Source: an uncultured Brevundimonas sp. (GTDB lineage: Bacteria > Pseudomonadota > Alphaproteobacteria > Caulobacterales > Caulobacteraceae). Taken from it: a DNA stretch of 51,710 nt. Position 1 is the stretch's first letter; the number at the start of each line of letters is the position of its first letter. The DNA lies in the NCBI RefSeq assembly GCF_937870815.1, contig NZ_CALMZS010000102.1, positions 1 through 51,710 of the forward strand. The letters are read 5' to 3'. Of the stretch, positions 16,465 to 27,201 are shown one piece after another. The translations under genes and the position numbers were made by a program. The notes beneath the pieces were generated by a model. It did not search any database, was not told the DNA's origin, and was given only the letters and a program-made list of their open reading frames with translations.

Positions 16465-17241
16465 TTGGACCGTCCCGGCTCGGCCCTGATCGGATCCGTG
16501 GTCGTCCATGCGGCGGTCGTCGGCGCGGTGCTGCTGGCCGTGACGTTCGGCGGCGACCGCCCGCCGCGCCAGATCGTCAACGCCGTGCCGGTCTCGATCG
16601 TCTCCGAGATCCTGACGCCGGCCGGTCCGGCCGACGCCCCGTCCGAGGAGCCGGCCGTCGACGCCGCCGCCGCGCCCCCGCTCGAGGCGCCGGAGCCGAC
16701 GCCGCCGACGCCGGCCCCCGCGCCCACGCCGCGTCCGCCCGAGAAGGCCCCGGCGCCGCGCCCGGACACCCGCCGGCCGCCGCCGCGTCCGCCGGCCACG
16801 CCGCCCCCCGCGACGAAGCGCGAGACGCCGCGTCCGCGCGAGGAGAGCCTCGACCTCGGCAAGCTGGCCGCCGAGCGCCGCAACGCCTCGCCCCGGCGCG
16901 ACACCCGGCCGCCGTCGGGCCAGCAGTCGAGCGGGACCGCGGGCCAGACCAGCGGACCCGTGATCACCGCGATGTTCAATCAGGTCTATCAGAACTGGAA
17001 TCCGCCCTGCCAGACGCCGGGGGCCGAGAACCTGCGCATCCAGATGGACGTCACCCTCGATCCGCGCGGCCGCATCACCGCCGGGCCCACGCTGGTCGGC
17101 CGGCGCAATGATCCGGTCTGGCGCGCCGTCGCCGCCGGGGCGATGCAGGCGCTGGTGCGGACGGCGCCGTTCGACGTTCCGCCGGGCTTCACCGGAGGGG
17201 AATACCGGCCCTCGTTCAACATGGAACGCGCCTGTCGGTGA
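16465..17241 (+). CDS. tolA: TolA-like periplasm-spanning protein
   Basis: 258 residues from a TTG start at 16465. One transmembrane helix (about residues 8-28) is followed by a long Pro/Ala-rich segment (55-150) with many PAP and PRP units in place of the long Ala/Lys/Glu helix of E. coli TolA. A C-terminal TonB/TolA-like domain (about 165-258) contains YQNWNPPCQ and MDVTLDPRGRITAGPTLVG with Cys pairs. It links the TolQR motor to TolB and Pal. Divergence and the shorter middle are usual in alphaproteobacteria. Position in the operon makes the assignment secure. Confidence 0.9.
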   Translation: MDRPGSALIGSVVVHAAVVGAVLLAVTFGGDRPPRQIVNAVPVSIVSEILTPAGPADAPSEEPAVDAAAAPPLEAPEPTPPTPAPAPTPRPPEKAPAPRPDTRRPPPRPPATPPPATKRETPRPREESLDLGKLAAERRNASPRRDTRPPSGQQSSGTAGQTSGPVITAMFNQVYQNWNPPCQTPGAENLRIQMDVTLDPRGRITAGPTLVGRRNDPVWRAVAAGAMQALVRTAPFDVPPGFTGGEYRPSFNMERACR

Positions 17242-17364
17242 GCTTCGGCGGTCACTGACCAAAGCTGATCAGGCCCGAAAGTCGCCCCAATCACGGCCAT
17301 GCTGGTTTTCGGCGAACGGTCCGGTGATAAGGACCGGCGTACGTCTGACTCGCGGGAGCTATCG

Positions 17365-18735
17365 ATGCGTCTGAACCGACTTCTGACCGGCGTCGCCATT
17401 CTGGCCATGGCCTCGACGGCCGCCACCGTCGGCGTGGCCCAGACCCCGCCGCCGCAGGAGGGGCCGGTCGAGGTCGAGATCGACCAGGGCGTTCTCCGCC
17501 CCTTCCAGATCGCCGTGGCCAATTTCGACGGCCAGAACGGGTCCGAACTGTCGCAGGTGATCCGCGCCGACCTGCGCCGCTCCGGCTATTTCGAGCCGCT
17601 CGATCCGGCCGGCTTCGTCGAGACCGGCCTGACCCTGGCCAATGCGCCCAACTTCCCGCAGTGGACCTCGATCGGCGCCCAGGCGGTGCTCTACGGCGCG
17701 GTCACGCCGCGTCCGGACAACCGCTACGACTTCGGCTTCCGCCTCTACGATCCGTACCGCCAGTGCCAGCTGGCCTCCTACCGCTTCACCGCCACGCCCG
17801 AGCAGTGGCGCCGCATCGGCCACAAGATCGCCGACGTCGTCTACCAGCGCATGACCGGCGAGGCCGGCTTCTTCGACAGCCGCGTGCTGTTCGTCTCGGA
17901 GAGCGGCACCCAGCTGAACCGCCTGTCGCGCCTCGCGATTTCCGACCAGGACGGCTTCGACCCGGTCTTCCTGACCCAGGGCGACGAGGTGATCATGTCG
18001 CCGCGCTTCTCGCTCAACGACCCCAACGAGATCACCTATGTGGCGCTCGGCAAGGACTACAGCCGCATCTATCTGTTCAACCTGTCGACCGGCCGGCGCG
18101 AGTCGCTGGGCGAGTTCGACGGCCAGGTGCTGGCCCCGCGCTTCTCCAACGACGGCTCGAAGATGGCCTTCTCGATCATCCGCGGCGGCAATACCGACGT
18201 CTATGTCATGGACCTGGCCAGCCGCCAGGTGCGCCGCCTGACCAACGACCCGGGCATCGACACCTCGCCCTCGTTCAGCCCCGACAACAGCCAGATCGTC
18301 TTCACCTCGGACCGGTCCGGCTCGGCCCGGCTCTATGTGATGCGCGCCGACGGCTCGGGCCAGCGCCCGATCAGTCGTGGCGGCGGAATCTACACCGCCC
18401 CGAACTGGAGCCCGCGCGGCGATCTGATCGCCTTCACCAAACAGGCCGGCGGCCGCTTCTCGACCGGCGTCATGCGCCCGGACGGCGCCGGCGAGCGCAT
18501 CCTGTCGTCCAGCTATTTCGAGGAGGGGCCGTCCTGGGCCCCCAACGGCCGCTACATCATGTTCGCCCGCCAGTCGCCGGGCGGCGACACCCGGCTGTGG
18601 ACCGTCGACCTGTCCGGCCGCGTGGTCAGCCAGGCGGGCTACGGCGGCCGGGGCACCGATCCGGCCTGGTCGCCGCTGCTCGACGAACAACCCTCCAACC
18701 TCGGGGCCGGCGGCCCCGACAGCTGCTCCAACTGA
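17365..18735 (+). CDS. tolB: Tol-Pal system beta-propeller protein TolB
   Basis: 456 residues. A signal peptide (about residues 1-25, ending VGVAQ) exports it to the periplasm. An N-terminal alpha/beta domain (30-170, FQIAVANFDG and GAQAVLYGAV) precedes a six-bladed propeller with repeated SPDN/SNDGSKMAF-type units such as SFSPDNSQIVFTSDRSGSA. TolB binds Pal and TolA. ATG 17365 follows GCGGGAG. A 123-bp gap upstream holds a GACTC (GANTC) site at 17347, which may mark a cell-cycle-responsive promoter. Confidence 0.97.
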   Translation: MRLNRLLTGVAILAMASTAATVGVAQTPPPQEGPVEVEIDQGVLRPFQIAVANFDGQNGSELSQVIRADLRRSGYFEPLDPAGFVETGLTLANAPNFPQWTSIGAQAVLYGAVTPRPDNRYDFGFRLYDPYRQCQLASYRFTATPEQWRRIGHKIADVVYQRMTGEAGFFDSRVLFVSESGTQLNRLSRLAISDQDGFDPVFLTQGDEVIMSPRFSLNDPNEITYVALGKDYSRIYLFNLSTGRRESLGEFDGQVLAPRFSNDGSKMAFSIIRGGNTDVYVMDLASRQVRRLTNDPGIDTSPSFSPDNSQIVFTSDRSGSARLYVMRADGSGQRPISRGGGIYTAPNWSPRGDLIAFTKQAGGRFSTGVMRPDGAGERILSSSYFEEGPSWAPNGRYIMFARQSPGGDTRLWTVDLSGRVVSQAGYGGRGTDPAWSPLLDEQPSNLGAGGPDSCSN

Positions 18736-18859
18736 CGGAGCGAAGCGGAGCCTTTGCGCTCAATTTCGCGTTATCGCGGCTGGAGAAATCGCTGGCGCGC
18801 CAGTACCCGGACCTTATAGCAAAGCTGGAGGCCGAGGCCTCGCACCAAGGAGACCGACG

Positions 18860-19417
18860 ATGATGAAGACCTCGCCCCTTCTGCGCCTCGCCGCCATCGG
18901 CGTGGCCGTGACGGCCATCGCCGCCTGTACGCCCCGCCGCCCGGTCGACAGCGCCGCGGGCGAGGCCGTCCCGCCCGCCTCCGGCCCGCAGTATCCGACC
19001 GCCCCGTCCGGGTCGGTCGAGGGCGGCGACCTGGGCGCCTCCGTTCCCGGCTCCGAGCAGGACTTCGTCGTCAACGTCGGCGACCGCGTCTATTTCGACC
19101 TCGACAGCTACGAGGTCCGCACCGACGCCTATCCGCGCCTCGACGCCCAGGTGGCGTGGCTGCAGCGCTATCCGCAGGTCACCGTGCGCATCGAGGGCAA
19201 CGCCGACGAACGCGGCACCCGCGAGTATAATCTGGCCCTCGGCGCCCGCCGCGCCGAGTCGGTGCGCACCTATCTGGTCCAGCGCGGCGTCTCCGCCGCC
19301 CGTATCGACACCATCAGCTACGGCAAGGAGCGTCCGATCGCCGCCGGCTCCAATGAGGAGGCCTGGGCCCGCAACCGCAACGCCCACACCGCCATCGTCA
19401 GCGGCGCCACCCGCTGA
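18860..19417 (+). CDS. pal: Peptidoglycan-associated lipoprotein Pal
   Basis: 185 residues. A lipoprotein signal ends in AIAAC with the lipidated Cys near residue 23, placing it in the outer membrane. The OmpA-like domain (about 75-185) contains VYFDLDSYEVR and the peptidoglycan-binding IEGNADERGTREYNLALGARR. Two ATG codons are adjacent; AAGGAGA precedes them. Pal anchors the outer membrane to peptidoglycan and is moved by Tol during division. cpoB follows 107 bp later. Confidence 0.97.
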   Translation: MMKTSPLLRLAAIGVAVTAIAACTPRRPVDSAAGEAVPPASGPQYPTAPSGSVEGGDLGASVPGSEQDFVVNVGDRVYFDLDSYEVRTDAYPRLDAQVAWLQRYPQVTVRIEGNADERGTREYNLALGARRAESVRTYLVQRGVSAARIDTISYGKERPIAAGSNEEAWARNRNAHTAIVSGATR

Positions 19418-19524
19418 GGCGGCGGTGGGCCCGGGCCCCGGAGGGGCGGTCGTTGCGCGGCCGCCCGTTCCCCTGACCCGCGCACGGCCTTGCGGCGGCC
19501 TCAAATCGGTGGGACGAAACCGTC

Positions 19525-20397
19525 ATGCTGAAGCCGCTCCCCGCCCTCCGCTCGAAGAACGCCCTCGTCACCCTGCTCGGCGTCGTGCTGATCGCCGGCA
19601 CGACCACGGTGGTCGCCCAGACCGCGCCCATGGAGCCGATCCAGTGGGACAAGCGCCGGCTCGACCGGCTGGACCGCAATATCCGCCGGCTCGAACGGGC
19701 CCTGACCCAGCGCAACGCCGCCGGCCAGCCGGTCATCATGGAGCCCGATCCCGAGGTCGTGGCCCTGAGCGGCCGCGTCGGCATCATGGACCGCCGCGTC
19801 AATGACCTCGAGGCGACGCTGCAGCGGGTCAACGGCGATCTCGAGCGGCTGACCTTCCAGCTGGACGAGGCGACCCGAGACAACGCCGCCCTGGCGGCCC
19901 GGCTGCGCACCGCCGAGTCCCGGCTGGGCGCGATCGCCGCCGCGGCCGAACGTGAGGCGGCCCTGAACGCGCCGGTCAGCTCGACCTCGCCGACCGGCGA
20001 TCCGGGCCGCGACCTGGCCGCCGCCGTAAGGCTGGCCGGGTCGGACCCGGCCATGGGCGACCGGGCCCTGCAGACCGTCGCCCTGGCCTGGCCGGAGACG
20101 CCGCAGGCGCGCGAGGCCAACGCCCGGCTCGGCGACCTGCGGGTCGCGGCCGGCGACGCCGCCGGCGCGGTGGCCTTCTACGCCGCCGCCCTCGAGGGCT
20201 GGCCGACCACCCCCTGGGCCGGCGCGACCGTGCTGGAGCTGGCCACGGCGCTGAAGGAGAGCGACCGCAAGACCCAGGCCTGCGCCGCCCTGGGCGAGTT
20301 CGACCGGCGCTACGCCGCCGCCTCCGCCGCCGCCCTGCGCAGCCGCGCCGCCGAGCTGCGCAGCCGCTTCGCCTGTCCCGCCCGGAGAGCCGGCTGA
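19525..20397 (+). CDS. cpoB: Tol-Pal-associated periplasmic protein CpoB/YbgF
   Basis: 290 residues. A signal peptide (about residues 1-32, ending VVAQ) is followed by a coiled-coil stretch (40-140, with WDKRRLDRLDRNIRRLERAL) and an unusual, degenerate TPR-like C-terminal half (170-285) with APFYAAAL-like helices such as AVAFYAAALEGWPTTPWA. CpoB coordinates Tol function with septal peptidoglycan synthesis in E. coli. The location after pal is standard. Its stop is just before the tilS coding region. Confidence 0.9.
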   Translation: MLKPLPALRSKNALVTLLGVVLIAGTTTVVAQTAPMEPIQWDKRRLDRLDRNIRRLERALTQRNAAGQPVIMEPDPEVVALSGRVGIMDRRVNDLEATLQRVNGDLERLTFQLDEATRDNAALAARLRTAESRLGAIAAAAEREAALNAPVSSTSPTGDPGRDLAAAVRLAGSDPAMGDRALQTVALAWPETPQAREANARLGDLRVAAGDAAGAVAFYAAALEGWPTTPWAGATVLELATALKESDRKTQACAALGEFDRRYAAASAAALRSRAAELRSRFACPARRAG

Positions 20398-20399
20398 TC

Positions 20400-21811
20400 C
20401 TGACCGCCCCGGCCCGGCCCGGCCCGCCCTGGCCCGGCCGCGTCCGCGAGCGGCTGACCGCCCGGCTCGAGCCGAACGCGCCGCGGCCGCTGGCGATCGC
20501 CCTCTCCGGCGGCGGCGATTCCGTCGCCCTGCTCGAAATCGCCGCCGGCTGGGCCCGCGACCACGGCCGGCCCCTGCTGGCCCTGACCGTCGATCACGGC
20601 CTCAGCCCCGACAGCGCCCGCTGGACCGCCTTCGCCGGCGAGGCCGCCCGCGCCGCCGGGGCCGACTGGCGCGCCCTGCCGTGGACCGGGCCGAAGCCCG
20701 CCGCCGGCCTGCCCGCCGCCGCCCGCGCCGCCCGCCACCGGCTGATCGCCGACGCCGCCCGCGCGGCCGGGGCCCGGATCGTCCTGTTCGGCCACACCGC
20801 CGACGACCTGGCCGAGGGCGAACGGATGCGCGCCGAGGGCTCCACCCTCGGCCGCGTGCGCGACTGGTCGCCGTCGCCCGCCTGGCCCGAGGGCAGGGGG
20901 CTGATGCTGCTCCGGCCGATGCTGGACGTCGGGCGGGCCGAGCTGCGGGACTGGCTGACGGCGCGGGGGTCGGGCTGGATCGACGATCCCGCGAATGAAG
21001 ACCCGCGCTTCGCCCGAAGCCGCGCCCGCGCGTCCCTTCTCCCAATGGGAGAAGGAGGGGCCCGCGCCGTCAGGCGTGGGAGGATGAGGGGCTGCGATGT
21101 TGACGATCGGGCGCCGAACTCCCTCACCCTTTCGCGCCAGGACGACGGCTCCGCCGCCGTGCGCTCAAGCCCTCTCCCGATGGGAGAGGGGTCATTCGCC
21201 CTCGACCGCGCCGTCTCCGCCCGCACCCTCGCCGCCGCCCTCGTCTGCGCCGGCGGGGGGGATCGCCCGCCGCGCGGCGACCGCCTCGACCGCCTCCTGA
21301 CCCGCCTGCGGGCCGGGGAGGCCTTCACCGCCGTCCTGTGCGGCGCCCGCCTCGAGGCTGGCCCGGACCGGATCCTCGTCACCCGCGAGGCCGGCGAATT
21401 CGCCCGCCGCCCGGCCGCGCCGCAGCCCCTCGCCCCCGGGATCGAAACCGTCTGGGACGGACGCTGGGCGGTCACGGCCGCCGGACCGGGCTGGAGCGTC
21501 GCGCCCGCCGCCGGCCGACGGGCCGCGCTGTCGAAGGCCGACCGGGCCCGGCTCGACGCCCTGCCGCCCGCCGCGCGGGGGGGACGGCCCGTGCTGGTTT
21601 CGGACGGCGCGGCGGGGCCGATCCTCGCGGAAAACGCCGCCGCCGTGCGGTCCCTGGTCGAGGAGAGACTGGCGCTGGCGCTGGGCCGAATGACGCATGA
21701 GTCCGATCTGGCGCCGCGCGCACATGGCGCTCCGCCCCGGAACCACCTATTTTCTGGCGCTGACTTCACCGAACAGGGCGGCGCGCCGCGCCTCCAGGGA
21801 TCGAAACGAGC

Positions 21812-21815
<4 letters not shown>
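20400..21815 (+). CDS. tilS: tRNA(Ile)-lysidine synthetase TilS with in-frame repeat insertion and non-canonical start
   Basis: About 471 residues. The PP-loop ATP-binding motif SGGGDS is at residues 36-41 and the HTADDLAEG segment near 140; TilS attaches lysine to C34 of the AUA-reading tRNA(Ile), an essential step. The frame is open from before the cpoB stop, but no ATG, GTG or TTG lies ahead of the PP-loop; GGAGAG at 20384-20389 points to CTG 20394, ATC 20397 or CTG 20400. After [19 protein letters not shown], about 52 residues are encoded by two palindromes and the DNA between them (21036-21192), then TilS sequence resumes ([14 protein letters not shown]). It overlaps ftsH by ATGA. Confidence 0.88.
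21036..21192. repeat. Paired palindromic element inside tilS
   Basis: Left palindrome CTTCTCCC-AAT-GGGAGAAG (about 21038-21056) and right palindrome CTCTCCC-GAT-GGGAGAG (about 21173-21189) bracket about 120 bp containing GGATGAGGGG and CCCTCACCC. This is the layout of bacterial BIMEs. It is a multiple of three and stop-free in the tilS frame, so the gene reads through it. Confidence 0.75.
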
Positions 21816-23740
<1,925 letters not shown>

Positions 23741-23823
23741 GGCGCGTCGCCGGGGCCGGGGACCATGGCCTGTCTCGCCGATCTCGACGACACCGGTCCG
23801 ACCGGGCCCGGGGGCGAGGACTG

Positions 23824-24627
23824 ATGCCCCGCCCGCAGGTGATGGGCATCGTCAATGTGACGCCGGACAGCTTTTCGGACGGCGGCCGGCTGGACTCGGT
23901 CGAGGCCGCCGTGGCCCACGGGCTGCGGCTGGTCGGGCAGGGCGCGGACATCCTCGACGTCGGCGGCGAAAGCACCCGGCCCGGCGCCGAGCCGGTGGCC
24001 GAGGACCAGGAAATCGCCCGCACCGTCCCCGTCGTCGCCGGCCTGCGCGCCCGCTGGGCCGGGCCGATCAGCATCGACACCATGAAGCCCGCGGTCGCCC
24101 GCGCCGCCGTCGCCGCCGGGGCCACCATGTGGAACGACGTGACCGGCCTGACCTTCTCCGCCGACGCCCCGGGGGTCGCCGCGGCGCTCGGCTGCGACAT
24201 CGTCCTGATGCATATCCGGGGCGAGCCGCGGACCATGCAGGCCGATCCCCGCTATGGGGACGTGGTCGCCGAGGTGGCCGACTGGCTGGCCGCCCGCGCC
24301 GCCGCGGCCATGGCGGCCGGCGTGGCCCGCGAACGCATCTGGCTCGATCCCGGCCTCGGCTTCGGCAAGACGGCGCGGCACAACCTGGCTCTGACCGCCC
24401 GCCTCGACCGGATCGCCGCCCTCGGCTTCCCGGTCCTCTACGGGGCCAGCCGCAAGCGCACCATCCAGTCGATCGACCCGACCGCGACCGAGCCGTCCGA
24501 CCGTCTCGGCGGCTCGCTGGCCCTGGCGCTGGAGGCGGCGCGGAAGGGCGCGGCGATCATTCGCGTTCACGATGTCCGCGAGACGGCGCAGGCGCTGGCG
24601 GTGCAGGCGGCGGTGGGCGATGTCTGA
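23824..24627 (+). CDS. folP: Dihydropteroate synthase
   Basis: 267 residues. The start MPRPQVMGIVNVTPDSFSDG carries the pterin-binding signature, ILDVGGESTRPGA the second one, and YGASRKRTI with the C-terminal IIRVHDV the phosphate and pABA region. It condenses pterin pyrophosphate with p-aminobenzoate in folate synthesis, and is the sulfonamide target. ftsH-folP adjacency is common in proteobacteria; the usual next gene, glmM, is missing here and thiD follows. Confidence 0.96.
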   Translation: MPRPQVMGIVNVTPDSFSDGGRLDSVEAAVAHGLRLVGQGADILDVGGESTRPGAEPVAEDQEIARTVPVVAGLRARWAGPISIDTMKPAVARAAVAAGATMWNDVTGLTFSADAPGVAAALGCDIVLMHIRGEPRTMQADPRYGDVVAEVADWLAARAAAAMAAGVARERIWLDPGLGFGKTARHNLALTARLDRIAALGFPVLYGASRKRTIQSIDPTATEPSDRLGGSLALALEAARKGAAIIRVHDVRETAQALAVQAAVGDV

Positions 24628-24669
24628 CGCCGTCTTGCCGGGCGGCCCGCGATTGGCCATGCCGTCCGG

Positions 24670-25476
24670 ATGACTTCCTCGCTTCCCGGACGCGTCCTGA
24701 TCATCGCCGGCTCCGACTCCGGGGGCGGGGCGGGAATCCAGGCCGACATCAAGGCGGTGACGGCCATGGGCGGCCATGCGGCCACGGCGATCACCGCGAT
24801 CACCGTCCAGAACACCCTCGGCGTCCACGGCGTCCATCCGCTGCCGCTGGACCTGATCGAGGCCCAGGCGCGGGCGGTGCTCGACGACATCGGCGCCGAC
24901 GCGATCAAGACCGGCATGCTCGGCTCGACCGGGGTGGTCGAGCGCGTCGCCGCCGTCCTCGACAGCTGCGACGCGCCGGCGGTGGTCGACCCGGTGATGA
25001 TCGCCAAGGGCGGCCAGCCCCTGCTGCCCGACGCGGCGGTGCAGGCGGTGCGCAGCCTGATGGTCCCCCGCGCCGCCCTGCTGACCCCCAACGCGCCCGA
25101 GGCCGAGGCCCTGACCGGCGTGGCCGTGGGCGATCTGGACGGCCAGCGCCGGGCCGGCGAGGCCCTGCTGGCCATGGGCGCTCGGGCGGTGCTGATGAAG
25201 GGCGGCCACGTGCCCGGCGAGACGGTCATCGACCTGCTGCTGACCCCGACCGGCGAGACCCTGCTGGAGGGACCCCGGATCGAGACCCGCCACACCCACG
25301 GCACCGGCTGCACCCTGGCCAGCGCCTGCGCCGCCGGACTGGCGAGGGGCCTGCCGCTGGAAGCCGCCGTGGCCGAGGCCTGGGCCTATGTCGCCGAGGC
25401 CATCCGCCGGGCCCCCGGCCTGGGCGCCGGACACGGGCCGCTGGACCACGGCTGGCCGGTGAGGGACCGGACATGA
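24670..25476 (+). CDS. thiD: Hydroxymethylpyrimidine (phosphate) kinase
   Basis: 268 residues. VLIIAGSDSGGGAGIQADIK at the N-terminus, NTLGVHGV and VVDPVMIAKGG in the middle, LLTPNAPEAEALTG, and the catalytic HTHGTGCTLASACAAGLARG near the C-terminus define ThiD of the ribokinase fold. It phosphorylates HMP and HMP-P for thiamine synthesis. ATG 24670 lies 42 bp after folP. The gene is followed by a palindrome and a decayed gene, so it probably ends its transcription unit. Confidence 0.95.
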   Translation: MTSSLPGRVLIIAGSDSGGGAGIQADIKAVTAMGGHAATAITAITVQNTLGVHGVHPLPLDLIEAQARAVLDDIGADAIKTGMLGSTGVVERVAAVLDSCDAPAVVDPVMIAKGGQPLLPDAAVQAVRSLMVPRAALLTPNAPEAEALTGVAVGDLDGQRRAGEALLAMGARAVLMKGGHVPGETVIDLLLTPTGETLLEGPRIETRHTHGTGCTLASACAAGLARGLPLEAAVAEAWAYVAEAIRRAPGLGAGHGPLDHGWPVRDRT

Positions 25477-25493
25477 GTGCTCGGGGCTTCGCC

Positions 25494-25515
25494 TTCTCCC
25501 GCTTGCGGGAGAAGG
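25494..25515. repeat. Perfect palindrome, CTTCTCCCGC-TT-GCGGGAGAAG
   Basis: Arms CTTCTCCCGC and GCGGGAGAAG around two bases, directly between thiD and the pseudogene. It belongs to the same family as the arms in tilS and may serve as a terminator for thiD. Confidence 0.7.
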
Positions 25516-25525
25516 ACCGTAGGCC

Positions 25526-25875
25526 ATGACCGATCTGAACGCGCGCCTTGTCGATATCGTCCGGGCCGACCCCGGCCTGATGCACGTTCTGAAAGGGGTC
25601 CGGGATCAGGGCCTGCAGGACTGACGCCTATTCTCGGGCGCGGTCTATCAAAGCGTCTGGAACGCCCTGACCGGGCGGCCGGCGGACTATGGGGTCCGGG
25701 ACTATGATGTCGGCTATTTCGATCCGGACACCAGCTGGGGCTGGAGGACGTGTTCGCCCTGGCCCTGCGACCCAATCCGAACCGCGTCCTGGCGAAAGAC
25801 TGGCCGCGCGTCGTCGAGCGGGCGCTGGCGCGGTGGCCGGAGCTTCAGGTGATTGCGCCCGCCAGTCTCGGATAG
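25526..25875 (+). pseudogene. Decayed nucleotidyltransferase-family (NTP_transf_6) gene
   Basis: The frame begins at ATG 25526 (MTDLNARLVDIV...), stops at TGA 25622-25624 after 32 codons, continues in the same frame with FSGAVYQSVWNALTGRPADY and a YDVGYFDPDTSW motif, then shifts frame and skips to LEDVFALALRPNPNRVL and WPELQVIAP, ending at TAG 25873. These pieces match the start, middle and end of the DUF925 nucleotidyltransferase family, with about 80-100 residues missing between the last two. One stop, one frame change and one deletion make function very unlikely. The end overlaps the convergent acetyltransferase gene. Confidence 0.82.
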
Positions 25876-26279
25876 ATGTCCCGGTCGACCTTCTCCATAT
25901 GCCGCAGCGGATCGGCCGGCTCGAAGCCGTATTGGGCGTAGAGCCCATGGGCGTCCGCCGTCGCCAGCCCCCAGCGGCGCAGGTCCCGCAAGCGTGGCTC
26001 CGCCAGCACGCCCTGGATCATGGTCTTGCCCAGACTCCGGCTGCGCGCTTCGGGGGCGACAAAGACGTCGCACAGCCAGGCGAAGGTGGCCTGATCCGTG
26101 ACCACGCGGGAAAACGCGATGAGGCGGTCCTCCTCGAACAGGCCGAAACAGATCGAGCCCCGACAGGCGCGCTCGAACACCGGCCACGAGATCCCCTTGC
26201 CCCAATAGCTTTCCTCGGCGATCCAGCGCCACGCGATGCGGAGTTCGGACTCGGTCAGGGTGGTGCGCAGGTCGGCCAT
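25845..26279 (-). CDS. GNAT-family N-acetyltransferase
   Basis: 144 residues from ATG 26279. The core has the acetyl-CoA-binding region VAPEARSRSLGKTMIQGVL preceded by AFSRVVTDQATFAWLCDVFV, and a GLYAQYGFEP end, all standard GNAT features. It probably acetylates a small molecule or peptide; the substrate is unknown. Divergent from the PhzF gene with a 46-bp gap, so the two may share a promoter region. Its 3' end overlaps the pseudogene on the other strand. Confidence 0.85.
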   Translation of the reverse strand: MADLRTTLTESELRIAWRWIAEESYWGKGISWPVFERACRGSICFGLFEEDRLIAFSRVVTDQATFAWLCDVFVAPEARSRSLGKTMIQGVLAEPRLRDLRRWGLATADAHGLYAQYGFEPADPLRHMEKVDRDIYPRLAGAIT

Positions 26280-26325
26280 AGGCTGGATATAGCGCGATCG
26301 GCGGCGCTGGCGTAACAGCGAAGCC

Positions 26326-27141
26326 ATGCGCCAGTGGACCGTCGACGCCTTCGCCTCCGCCCCGTTCCGGGGCAATCCCGCCTGCGTGGTCGAGCCGTTC
26401 GATCGCTGGCCGGACGACGGCTGGATGCAGGCGCTGGCGAAGGAGAACAATCAGGCCGAGACCGCCTTTCTGCTGCGCACCCACGATCCGGCCCGGTTCG
26501 GCCTGCGCTGGTTCACGCCGGGGCGGGAGGTCGACCTGTGCGGCCACGCCACCCTCGGCTCGGCCCATGTGCTGATCACCGAGCTCGGCGCCGGCGCCGG
26601 GCCCCTGACCTTCGACAGCCGCTCCGGCCCGCTGACCGTGCGCCGCGCCGGTGAAGGCTATGAGATGGACTTTCCGGCCGACATGCCGCGACGCACAGGC
26701 CCCGTCGCCGGACTGGCCGAGGCCCTCGGCGCCGAGCCGGTCGAGGTCTGGGCGGCGCGCTATCTGGTCGCCGTGCTCGCCGACGCCGACGCCGTGCGCG
26801 CCCTGCGCCCGGACATCGGAGCCCTGTCGGCGCTGCAGGGCGAGGCGGCCGAACCGGGCGAGGTGATCGTCTGCGCCGACGCGGACGCCGGCGACGCCGT
26901 CGATGTGATCGACCGCTTCTTCGCGCCGGGCTGCGGCGTCGACGAGGATCCGGCCACCGGCTCGGCCCACTGCATCCTCGGGCCGCTGTACGCGGACCGT
27001 CTGGGGCGTTCCGGCGTGCGCTTCCGGCAGGTCTTCCCGGGCCGCGGCGGGGACATCGAGACGGAGACGCGCGGCGACCGGGTGCTGCTGCGCGGCCGGG
27101 CCGTGACCGTCATCGAGAGCCGTCTGCGCCTGACGCCATAG
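26326..27141 (+). CDS. PhzF-family isomerase/epimerase
   Basis: 271 residues. The family start [17 protein letters not shown], the catalytic Glu45 in [10 protein letters not shown], the [20 protein letters not shown] motif, and [12 protein letters not shown] near the C-terminus are all present, giving the two-domain diaminopimelate-epimerase-like fold. PhzF itself acts in phenazine synthesis, but no other phenazine gene is nearby, so this is likely one of the many housekeeping or detoxifying relatives. Followed by a hairpin and a convergent gene. Confidence 0.9.
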   Translation: MRQWTVDAFASAPFRGNPACVVEPFDRWPDDGWMQALAKENNQAETAFLLRTHDPARFGLRWFTPGREVDLCGHATLGSAHVLITELGAGAGPLTFDSRSGPLTVRRAGEGYEMDFPADMPRRTGPVAGLAEALGAEPVEVWAARYLVAVLADADAVRALRPDIGALSALQGEAAEPGEVIVCADADAGDAVDVIDRFFAPGCGVDEDPATGSAHCILGPLYADRLGRSGVRFRQVFPGRGGDIETETRGDRVLLRGRAVTVIESRLRLTP

Positions 27142-27145
27142 CAAA

Positions 27146-27173
27146 GGGGGCGCCGCCTCGCGGACGACGCCCC
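27146..27173. terminator. Hairpin between convergent genes
   Basis: GGGGGCG and CGCCCC form the outer stem, with CCGC/GCGG inside, between the PhzF gene and the minus-strand gene at 27202. No T run follows on either strand, so termination is only probable. Confidence 0.4.
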
Positions 27174-27201
27174 GGAGCCTTCCGGGGGGGAAGGGCCGGC
27201 C

